Of a stretch of DNA of 64,000 bases, positions 50,091-61,300 are shown piece after piece; the stretch's first letter is position 1; each line of letters starts with the position of its first letter. The stretch comes from Apis mellifera (Eukaryota > Arthropoda > Insecta > Hymenoptera > Apidae): NCBI RefSeq assembly GCF_003254395.2, contig NC_037641.1, positions 13,106,501 to 13,170,500 on the forward strand. Reading direction: 5' to 3'. Both the position numbers and the translations under genes were made by a program. The notes below the pieces were generated by a model that had not been told where the DNA came from, searched no databases, and saw only the letters and a list, made by a program, of their open reading frames with translations.

Positions 50091-51151
50091 AGAATACATA
50101 TGTATATATATTATATAAAATGCATATATTATTATACATGAGTTGACATATATCATAAAATGTTTTGGTTAAAGTTCAGCCAACATTTTTTATAGTGAAA
50201 ATAAATATAATAAATAAAATAGAATTTCATTGATGAAAATATGACTAATTTGTTAAGTCATAGAATTAAGAATATAATATTAACTAAAATAAAAATAATA
50301 AAAGGGATTATCATTTCAAAATTATTAATAATAAAAGTAATAAAAATATATTATAGTCAATTTCTTTATTCTTGTCATTCGGACAAATTTAACCTACTTA
50401 TGTGAAGACATGTAATTATATTTTAAATATAAATTATATTTATTAACAAAAGTGTTTGAATATAATTTCTTAATATAATTTAAGAATTTATAATTATATT
50501 TAATATTAATGAAAAAAAAAATATATATATAATTTTTTCAATGGTTATAATTAGAAAATTCTATGAAAATGATATAATGATATAAAATATATATCAAGTA
50601 TCAAAATATTCGTTTTATATAATAAATAAAAAATGTTTAATAATTTTATACTATTAAATGTGCATATTTCCTAATATATATATGTATTACTTTATTAATT
50701 TTGCCGTACTAACATTTCTGTTTTACCGACGAACTGCAAACAGCAAAACATATCATGGCTGAATATGGTGGTTTTGTGATGAACAATATCTTGAGTTGTG
50801 TTAATAAATTTTATGCTATAAAAAATAATTAATAGTGAAATTTGTGACACAATTGTGAATAAATTTTGTACAGTACTCTTTATATCTATAGTACTTCATA
50901 GCATTCATTGTATGTTATAAAAAAGTATATGATAATTGGAACAGAAGACATTATTACTCTCTATCTCTATTAGTAGAAATTATAGAATATCTTACCATCT
51001 TTATAACATATTGTTATAAGTAATTGTGTAATTACAATAGCTCATATCAAAGTCATATTTCTATTTATGAATTTTCAAGTATCAATTTGATGCTTATGGA
51101 TTTTATGTGTAAGATACTCTGAATTCTGTGATACGTAATAAGTAAAGTCTG
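49265..51151. other. AT-rich intergenic region with CA/TA microsatellites
   Basis: This separates the divergently transcribed COX7A-type gene and the zinc finger gene, so it should contain both promoters. It holds (CA)n at 49920-49941, (TA)n at 49943-49973 and (TA)n at 50045-50087. Between 50,700 and 50,830 a less AT-rich patch probably includes the zinc finger transcript start. A 25-codon frame with a good start context (50755-50832) could be an upstream ORF. Confidence 0.6.
50045..50087. repeat. (TA)n microsatellite
   Basis: About 21 TA units in intergenic DNA. Confidence 0.9.
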
Positions 51152-54100
51152 ATGCCAAAGCTACGAAAGAATAGGAGAATTGAAACTAGATGGGGTGTCA
51201 AATATTATACAGCAGTGAAAAATGCTGTTTTTATAACACATAAACAGCCTTATGTGCCAACAGTACCACCCCCCTCTTTGAAGGAACATGTTCCAGAATG
51301 TGAGACACTATATATGTGTACACAGTGCAAAGACTGGTGAGCTTATTAATACATTTATTATTCAATATATTTTTCCTTTTATAAATGTTGTACAATTATT
51401 ATTATTATTATTATTATATAAAACTGATGTATACAAAGCAATAAATTATAATTAATTTAATTTAATTTATAATAAGATTAATTATTAATGAGAAAAAAAT
51501 TTTAATTATTTAACATAGAACAATTTAACATAGAAATTTCGTTTTCTATTAGCTTCCATTTTCGAAGCAGTTTGGAAGATCATATTGCAAGGAAAAGTTG
51601 GATATTGGGATATTGGTGTCAGCATTGTTTTGTGACCGATTGTAAACATAGTTCTATAGAAGGTACATTATGTTCAACATGTGTGCAATCAGATCGTGAG
51701 AAACGTTTATATTTAAGAAGTAGAGGTTTACGTAAAAGTCAAAAATTTGGGGTAATAAGAGTCTTTTACAATCAATGTCAATTTTTTGCACATTTGAAAA
51801 CCCATAATGTAAATTTGGTATACATGGGTGATTTAATGTTAATGCCTATACCAACAAATATAAATGATTGGAATCCTGAAGTAGATGTAACTTGTGAAGC
51901 ACTCATGGAGCATACGTTTATAATAAAAGTTCATATAATGGATTGGTTAAAAGATAAAACCATTAGTAACAATTGGTGGCAATTAGGAGCAGATAGCAAT
52001 AATCCAGTTACTCTTATTCTTAAAGGTTATAAAGGCCGGTTTCACTTTAAGCCATTAGAAATACCAATGGACGAGCAGTTTTCTATTTTGAATTCTGTCC
52101 ATTCTACACCTAAAAATAGTAACATGTATTCCGATATTGAAATACTTGATTCTGTTGAAAATGTTGATAAAAGGGCGAGCCCAACTTCTACAGATACCAT
52201 AGTCTCCATCTCTGATGAAAGTGTGATCGAAAATGAAGACAGTCCTTGCACGATAAACGATATTACTTTTGTCGATTGTGGGCCTACATCAAAGTGTTTC
52301 GAACCTGAAATTCCATTAAATACTAAGAAAAAAAGAAATCTAACAGTTTCTGTGAAATCAATACAAGATTCATCCGCTACTCTTCAATCTTCAAATATGG
52401 TTACTAATAAATTTAAGAGGAATAAAATAACACAATTAAATTGTATTTCACCCAATATGGTTATGTCATATGGCAATACTATGATAACGCCTAAACGCGA
52501 TGTTAAAGATTTATCAAAATATCCTGCTAATAAACAATCTTCATCGAAGAATCTGACGCATAAATCTAATAATGGTACACCGATTAAAATAATCACAGAA
52601 AGCAATATCGTAGAAATAGACTCTGAGAAAAAGAATAAAACGAATAAAACGCTTCTCAATAATTTATTAATAGTAGAACCGTTATCTAAACTGCAATCTG
52701 AATCATCTCGTGCAACAAAAACAGACACATGTAAAAACAAGTTAGATAAATTTAAACAAAATGTACATTCATTGACCGTCAATTCTGGTCAAAAAGTTGT
52801 CACGTTTCAAAGCAAAAAGCACGTTAATATCAATACGATTATTAACCAACTACCACCTCATATAATCAACAACAAAAAGATTGTTTTTATAGGACAAACT
52901 TCTGATAATGCAACCGTTCATAATAATAACAAAGAGTCACACTCTAAAGCAGTAGTTCACTTAGTACCTGATGATAACGAGAAATTGTTAGAAATGAAAA
53001 AAAATCTAGAAAATGAGAAACTTTTGCAAATTAACAAAGATTATAATAAAAATATTTCTAAATCGAAAAATCAAAATGAGGCTAATAAGAGCAAAGGACG
53101 AGCTTTATCGAACAAGATTGTATATCAAAATGGGCGGAAATATATTATTAAACAATCATCAGGCTCTGCTAAAAATTTAAAAAATAAGGTAGCGGCGGTA
53201 AAAGATGTCGGAGGAACGATGCAATCAAAATCTACAAATAGTATTCCGCCATTGATACCTTTAAATTCCACCGATATAGAAAATATATCAAATCAGGAAA
53301 AGATAAATTCATTTAATAACAACGATATTTCCCCTTTAACACCTTCACCGTCTCCGTCGGAATTATCAAGTAGTTCCAGTTGCGACGTTAATTCCAAACA
53401 ATCGTCTTCGTCGGTGAAGTGTTCTCAAAAGGGCGATGTATCCTTCTTAAACATCGAACATAAAGATATCGGCATCGATGTACAAAACACGAACAATTCG
53501 TTCGAAAGTTTATCATTCCACAAAGGGGAAGATCAAAACTTGTATCTCGACGTAAAATTTCTTAACCAGAAGCCAATTTATACCATTGTCGACACATCCA
53601 CGATGATAACGAAATGCAAGGAAGAAATGTTGAACGAATTTTTCCATCTTCCTTATTTCGAGTTGAAGAAACGTTACGATCATTTGCAGGAGATTGGGGA
53701 GGAAATATCGAGAGTGATGAATTTCGTGACCGATAACGTGATCAAAGAAAATTTAAAAGCCGTACACATATTGCAAACCGTGTTGAAACATTGCATCGAT
53801 AAGTGTACGAGCGAAACGAGCGACGAAACGGAGGAAAAAGATATACCGTTGAACGAGTGGGAATCCGAGTATCGACAAACGAGCGAAAAACCTATTTGCA
53901 AAGCGTGTAATAAAATTACGAAACCCAAGTATTATATTCCAGGATTTTCGAAACCCGCGGAAAACGATATTTATTGTTCTTGTTACAGGCACGTGTGCCA
54001 CAAATGTCAAACCTATCAAGGCAACTCGACGCGTTTCGTAGCTCATCAAACGTTTCACGACAAAGAGAAACCGTATTTATGCCCCGATTGTTATCGCAAA

Positions 54101-56307
54101 TTTACCACGTTCAAATCGTTGGAGGTCCACACGTGGACCACTTGTTTCCACACGTTGAAGAAACGCGTTCTCGGTTGCAAGGTTTGCGAAATAGATGGTT
54201 TCCAGGACATGGAATCTGTCGCCAAACATTTTGCCATTATGCACAGTCACAATAAGATAGTCTGCGACAAATGCTACATCGTTTTACCCTCGTACTCCGA
54301 ATACACGAAACATCACAAGGATAAACATTTGGATGGGGACGATTATCATCCTATAAGGCTGGTATTGTGCAAAATTGGTCGATGCATCGTACGTTGCGAG
54401 GATTACATGTTGCACATGGAGAAGCATCTGGTCGTGCAAAGATTAATATGGTTCAAGTGCCCATTTTGCATGTTTATTCACGTAGAGCCGAAACGGATTA
54501 TGTCTCACTTGCAAAGTGGCCACGTAACGCGTTTAAAGGAGCTTATAAGTCACGAGGTGTTGTTGAACGTTTTGCAAGTGGAGAACGCGGCAAATTTGTT
54601 GAAGAGCAACTTGCAACAGAACAAATTCACGAACGCAAACGCGGAATCGTGCGAGGACGGGACCGTGATGCCTAAGATCATAAATGCTAGAACTATCACG
54701 TCCGAGGTATTCGAAAATGGAACGACTCAAGGAACGAACGATCAAATGATAAACGAAGACGCCGCCCCCCAATGCTCGAAAATCGTTAACCCAGAATTTT
54801 CTGCGAAATTGAGCAAATCCGTGCCGAAGATACTCGATGTCAGATCAATGGCCGACTCGGTGTCGGATAATTCGAGACACGAGGAAGGAAATCGGATTAT
54901 GAAATTTACGAAAACGAAGGAGGGGGGCGAAGAGATGGAGAATCAGAACAAGATAATCAAAAGGATCGAGAATTCGAGGACGGAAATTACATTGGAAGAG
55001 AATGTAACGACTACGATAAAAATAGAATCGAAGGAAAGTGGCGATTATACGCCACGGGATAATAAATCGATTTCAGAGATATTGGACGTTGAATCGTTTG
55101 TCCCAAGAATGATGAAAATACAGCAAAGTGGGAATGACACTTTGAAGAGGGAAAAGATGAGATCAATCGAAGCAGGGGCGGGAGAAAACGAAGTCGAGAA
55201 ACAGTGCGACGAATCGATGTTGAAGCCTCCCCCGCTTGCCAGAATTCCTTCACACGTGTTCGAATCGAGTCGATCGAAGAAGATCGGACAGTCGAGCAAA
55301 GGGGGGAAGCCGACCGTATTTTTACGAAATCCGAAAATTCCTCGACGGATCGCTCTCAACTGTCCAACCGATTTGAACGAGATATTCAATTTTTCGTGCC
55401 ATTTATGCGGAGAATTAATAAACACGTCGAAATCGATCATAAGTAATCACTTTCAGACCAAACACTCGCAAGAGTGCAAATTGTCGACCATCACTACAAA
55501 CTTGTTGCGCATATCGCCAGAATTTATTAACGGCGGTTACAAAGAATTGTTGGATAACAAGAAACGCAAATCGGACAATTCCATATCGAACGCGAAAAGG
55601 AGACGGCGATGGAACCCGAAGAAGTACACGGACGGGAAGCACGCGAATTTTAGCGGGCTTGGGTTGTGCGTGAAGCAAGTAACGGCCGAGGATAGCGAGG
55701 GTAATTTCAGGTGTAAAAAGTGCGATCAACGTTGCTCGAACATGGCGAATTTGAGGGAGCACATAGCTACTAATCACAGAATAAAAGGCCGATATTTGGT
55801 GTGTTTGGAGTGCGGGGATAATTTTGTGGTTGCCCCCAGCCTGCAGATGCATCTGAAAGCGTTCCACGGGATAGAGGATCCTATTACGTACATGACGCAA
55901 AATACGTTGTACGCGCCTGACAACGTGGATGATCTCGAGACTGGTGGGAAGTCCATCGAAGCGAATCAGTGTCACGTTTGCATGGCCGTTTTCGAGGACA
56001 AGGCAGCGGTCGATAAACATCTTCGAGTCCATGGAATGGCGTTTTTAAATCGTAAAAGGATAGAGGCGCAAAATGCTTTGAAGAGTCCGGAGAAAAAAGG
56101 GGAATTGGAGGAAGAGAAGTGTACGCCGATTAAACCAAGCCCGAAAGAACTCGTTCGGAAGGATAAACCAGCGGAAACTATATTGGAAAAAATTACCGTA
56201 AGTCGAGACGTAACTTAAGATTATATATATATATGTATGTATATATTTGTTTCGATTATTCGTAAAAATCGAATCTTAATTGTCTTTCATTTCAGGCAAC
56301 TATATAG
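51152..56307 (+). CDS. Large multi-C2H2 zinc finger protein, 1,613 residues
   Basis: Probable nuclear DNA- or chromatin-binding protein; I cannot name the family with confidence. Exon 1 is 51152-51336 and exon 2 is 51553-56197, with the junction falling inside a Cys codon of the first finger (YMCTQCKDC...FHFRSSLEDH, residues about 54-73). A consensus donor (ACC, GTAAGTC) at 56198 and an acceptor CATTTCAG at 56295 give a last exon 56296-56307 ending in TAG. Without that splice the frame would stop at 56218. A second Cys-rich motif (YWCQHCFVTDCKH) follows. Residues about 210-730 are Asn/Ser/Lys-rich and probably disordered. A central finger block includes CSCYRHVCHKCQTYQGN, YLCPDCYRKFTTFKSLEVH and FKCPFCMFIHVEPKRIMSH. 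Four C-terminal fingers are FSCHLCGEL, FRCKKCDQR, LVCLECGDN and NQCHVCMAV. Row/POGZ-like proteins are one possibility, unproven. Confidence 0.85.
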
Positions 56308-58350
56308 CTAATGGAGGCACGATTTTCAAAAACGGTGTCGATCGAAAAGTAAATACACGTATTTAATAATTTCTAGTTTTTAATGAATATGATCGTGAAT
56401 CTGTGATTTTAATGTTTTGTTTAAGCAATGAAAGAAAAAAAAAACGTTTCCTCTTTTTATATAGTAAAAAATAATAACAAAAAGTATAACGTTGTTAGTC
56501 ATTATATAGTATAGCGTCAAAAAAAAAAAAAAGAAAAATGTAACTTTGATTAATGCTCAGCTCGGTATATACTTACTATTAACACATTGCGTTCTAAAAT
56601 TCTTCTTTTTTATTATTAGATTTATCGCATAGCTCTGTTATTTTAATAATAATAGTAATAATAATAATAATAGTAATAGTTATATCATATGCTTACAAAC
56701 CAAACGCAATGTGTTAATTTGCTTAGATAACATCTGGAATAGATAACATCTTTGTAAATATATATACAAAAACAATTGTAGACAAATGTATAATTTATTT
56801 TGTTTGAATTTCTTTGTTATTCAAATAATTGAGTTATTCTATTATATATGTACATCGTTAAAATTTGTTCTTTTTCTTTTTTTTTTTCCCCCTTAACTTT
56901 TACGCAAATCTTGCAGCCTAACTCTTCTATTCTTCAAAATTTCATATTCCAATCATAAATAATTATGTATATCTATTATACATCCTTCGTATGTATGAAA
57001 TCCTGTACTTGCAATATGATGTAAATAATTGCCTTGTTTTGAAAAAAATATAACTTTTTGTACTCTACTAATTCATATGCATCGTTATATCTAAAAATAG
57101 ATAAAAATAAAATATTCTGATTTACTTTCAAAAAACTCTTTCTACTTTTATCCTTGAATAGATAGAATGGAAACGACGACGACGATGATGATGATGATAT
57201 TTTTTTTACAGTTAGTCAAGATAGATTATTAATTGCACCGACAAAGATTATTGCTTAGCGATAAAAGTTTTCAGTAGTAATTCAATGATTGACACATCGA
57301 GATACTCGAAGAGGTACGTGGAGAATATTTCCACTCGTTATTCCTTACACTTATCTATATATATATATATATATATATTTATACATATATTCTTTATATA
57401 TATCCGTACTAGTGTTAAAATATTAGTACGTCAGGTTTGATGATTTTTTTTAAGAGGAAACCAATACGTTTATTCTTACGGTTTTTCATTTTACGAGAAG
57501 ATATTTCTTTTTCATTTATTACATCGAGTGCAGGTACTTGAGGAAAGGTATGGGGATACTGAACACTTTAACGTTGGACCTGTAAGAGTACTCTCAGCGT
57601 TCCTTCAACGACTTTACGCCATTAAGTCGTTCAATATCGCGAAAAAATAGAGAGAGTAATAAAAAAAAAAAAAAAAAAGAAAATACAACTCGAATCATTA
57701 TACGTTTAAAATTATATCGGCAAATAATTTTGTTAAAACTTTCGAGCACGATCAAATCAAAAATCAATTTCGTCTAAGAACGAACAAGAAATGGCTATTA
57801 TTATATTTTTGGTCCCTTCATAATGCGATAATCCATAAAATGCCGATCAACCGTATACCTTTACGGGCCCCGTAATAGTCTTATGTCTTTGGCACGATTA
57901 CTAAGGAACACACATACGATAAATATTAAAAGAGACGATATTCTCAACTCTCACGCTAAATTTTTTTTCGCATCGATCAATTTGAGCTTGATCCTTCGTG
58001 TGTATACGATTATTGAGGATTGTCATGTACACGGATGATTACATTTTTTTTTTTTTTTGTCACATCCCTTTACCCGTTTATTATCTTTTAAACGATGTAA
58101 CTCACAAGAAAGGAGAAACGAGAGAGAAAAAAAAATATAACCACGCGTTTTCAGAGAATTCGTTTTCTAGAAATTGTCTCGCGCATGTTTTCAATCTTTT
58201 CATCGAGAGAGTGTATTCTTCTCCCTCTTGGTTAATAACGTAATAGAATGGAAGAAGAACAAAAGAATATCCAGCAAGTTATTTTCCCCCACGCTTATCA
58301 CTTTAATCTACGCGGCAGTTGATTTTCGTACGATTTCGCGTTTCGTATGA
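56308..58350. other. 3' regions of zinc finger and GABA-B receptor genes
   Basis: Convergent intergenic space. The zinc finger 3' untranslated region likely extends rightward; an AATAAA occurs at 57106-57111. A (TA)n run lies at 57355-57379. The GABA-B receptor 3' untranslated region should extend leftward from 58350, with TTTATT (AATAAA on the minus strand) near 58075 and 57514. No other gene is seen. Confidence 0.6.
57355..57379. repeat. (TA)n microsatellite
   Basis: About twelve TA units in the convergent intergenic region. Confidence 0.85.
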
Positions 58351-61300
58351 TTATCCATCTCCTCGGGAGGAACGATCCGACTTCTCGATCTCCAAGTTTG
58401 CGTTTATTAACCGTGCAGATTCGTTTCTCGACGAGGAGGCGTCGTTCGTCGCATGGCTCAATGTTGTCCTGATGCGCGACGTGGCGGAGGATGAGGAGGA
58501 GGACGAGGAGGAGGAGGAGGAAACGGGACGAGGATTTTTCACGTCCGACTCGACGCGCACCTCTTCACCCTCTTTCGACAATTCTTTCTTCGAATCGTTC
58601 GCGCCAACGTCCGGATTCACGTCCGATTCCGCCGTAACGGCGATGGCTAATGACTCCCCGACTTTTTTGCCCTGCGCAGCGTTCCCCAACTCGCTCAATG
58701 GAATCCCGAATTCACGAGTGGCCCACACGTCGCAGCTTGGGCTGCAGGACGAGCCACGGGGGAGTTGGCAGACGGTGCTCTTGCTTTTTCTCGCGTCCTC
58801 CATGGAATGCCATCGATGAGATTTCGAGATCGACGATCCCATCGACGCAATCGTGTTCAAACTGTTCGTCGGCACTATCCGATGAGGAAAACGGGGCGAT
58901 CCCCGAATTTTTTCCCGCGACGACGACGTTTGGCTCGTGCTCGCTTCTACGAGGAAAAAAAGAATCTTTCTAGGATTGATTGTATAATTTTAAAATAAAA
59001 GAGAGGGGACAGTTCTTTTTTTTTTTACTTACTCGGTGGTAAACTGAAATTCACTCTCGGCTCGCTGTACTCTTTGCGACGTAACCCCAGGCTTAATCTG
59101 CGATCCTCCTCGCTAGTAATACTAATTATTGGTCCTGAGCCGCATCGAGGATGAGGGGAACGAGCGCCTTGGGCGTTAACCTGACAGGTAGACGCGGCTT
59201 TCGTGCCCGGCACCAGGCCCGCGATGTAGCCCATGTGAACCCGTAACGCCGACGCCACTCCTACGGGGAGGGATTCCAATCTTTATGCTTTTTATCCTCT
59301 TTTCTCTTTTTCTTACACGTTCGTTTCTTACCTGTGAACGAAGCGATCGAGGTTTTCCTGCTGCTGGGACGACTGCCGAAAAGGTTGAAGAATCGTTGAA
59401 AAACGCCTAAACGATTTGCCCCTTCCGCCTCCCTCCGCTGGTGGAGCTTGTAAATGTCCGCGAGGCTTCGCCTCCCCGTGTCCGGCTCCAAGTCCGGTTG
59501 ACTGCTAAACGCTACAGTACCGCGTCGTATCCCTGATTAGAAGAACGAAGGATCGAATTAATCGGGAAAATGTTGAATTGTTCTCTCTTTTTCTTCATCC
59601 ATTCGTCGAATTTCGGGGTTGGGGTTATGCGAAAGAAGCGAAAGCTTGTGTGCCGAGATATCGTAAGAGGAGGAGGAGGAGAATTCAAATTCTTCTACGC
59701 GCGAAATAATAAAATTGTCTTTCCACGGATGCGCGCGTGTGGGTGGAGAAGCAAACGAAAGGGAAATTTCATGCTCGAAATCTTTGAACATCTGTTCGAT
59801 ATCGATTCGATAGGCTTCGATTGAACGAACGATTTCGGTGAATTTGAAACGTGCAATTCAACGTGCAGAGAGTGGATGTGCTGTACACGTATCCCTGTCA
59901 GGGGAAGTTGTCCGAACTTGTCAAGGGGTTTGGGATTCGGAGCTCGGGGAAATACGAGTGCAGCCTAATATCTCGAATTGCGATTAATATATTACAACTG
60001 TTACGGGCTACATTCTCAAGCTTGTTGCAAACTATGTATTATAGAAACACAGGGTGACAAAACTTGTGACCGCCTCGTTGCGACCAGCCTCGTTGCAGGC
60101 GCGAGTGGGGAATTTGCTGATTGAAAATTTGTTGCGATCCACTTCTCATGCAATTATTATTCGTATAAACTTTCTTTTTTCGAATTCGGGAAAAACGAGA
60201 AGTTTAATTTTATTCCAATTCCCTCGACAGGCAGGCAAAATGTGATAGGATCGTTCAAGCAATATTATTGCGTGCAATAAACGGAATTCTGTCACCTTTC
60301 TCCTACACCTGGATGATGAAAAAATGATAGGACAATTATGTATCGATCCTTCATACTCTCCTCGACGATAAATTTCATATTCATCGTGCAAATTAATGGT
60401 TTTGGAGAAAGGATTAGAGGGAAAGGATCGGTTGGAGAGATTTGTTTGCACGATGAACGCACGGGTCGCGAGGAATCGCCACCACTCACCGGACGAATCG
60501 GCGGACGGCCAGCTGGCCCTGGGGATGACCGGTGGGAGGACGCTGAGCAACAACAAAGGTAGGCCACCCCCGATGCTCGGATTGCGTTGCGGGATCGACG
60601 CGCTCGACGAAGCGTGCGACGGCTCGACCGGCTCCTGCGCCAATTGTTTCTCCAATCTGGCCAATTCCAGCTCCAGCTGTGCCATTTCGCGCCGGTACAC
60701 GCGATTCTGCACTTCCACGCGATACTGGAGCTCCCTGTTCGATATCGCTTCATCGTTAAATTCGGATAAGGATTCGATCTATCGATTATTCTTCCAAATG
60801 CTTACGAGACAATCGTTTCTCGCGAGAAGAATTTTAATATTTTCTTAATCGATTCGAGAAAATATTGTTCCATTCGTAAACGGAATGGAAAAAACAGAAG
60901 GGAGAGAGAGACTTACGTTCTATCGTCGGTCACGAATCTCCTCGTGTTGCATTCGATCTTCAAACCTAGGCTTTGGACGACAGGGTCTGCCCTCTCGCCG
61001 GCCAGAATGTTGGTAAGCTGGGGAAGGAACAGCAACGCAAGGGTAGCGGTCGTCGAGGCTAAGATCAGAGCGGTGATCGTAACGAAGGCCAAAGTTACGC
61101 GGTCGGACATCAAATTCGCCAACACCACAACGATTCCCGACGTGATCACCACGAAATAAACGCTCATGCCGATGTACTGGGAGTCGTTCAAAGCCGGTAT
61201 TTTCACGTGTCTGTGTATTGTAGATATAGAGAAGGATACATAAAATTGCGAATTATAATTTTGAAGAAAAAAAAAATCGATATTTTCCATCGTAACGTCT

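Noticed and set aside
51572..51574. Apparent Met start of the large zinc finger frame
   Set aside because: The codon is TTG (Leu) inside exon 2. The real start is the ATG at 51152 in exon 1, joined through a split Cys codon.
55415..56032. 205-codon frame opposite the zinc finger gene
   Set aside because: Antisense shadow of the zinc finger coding exon.
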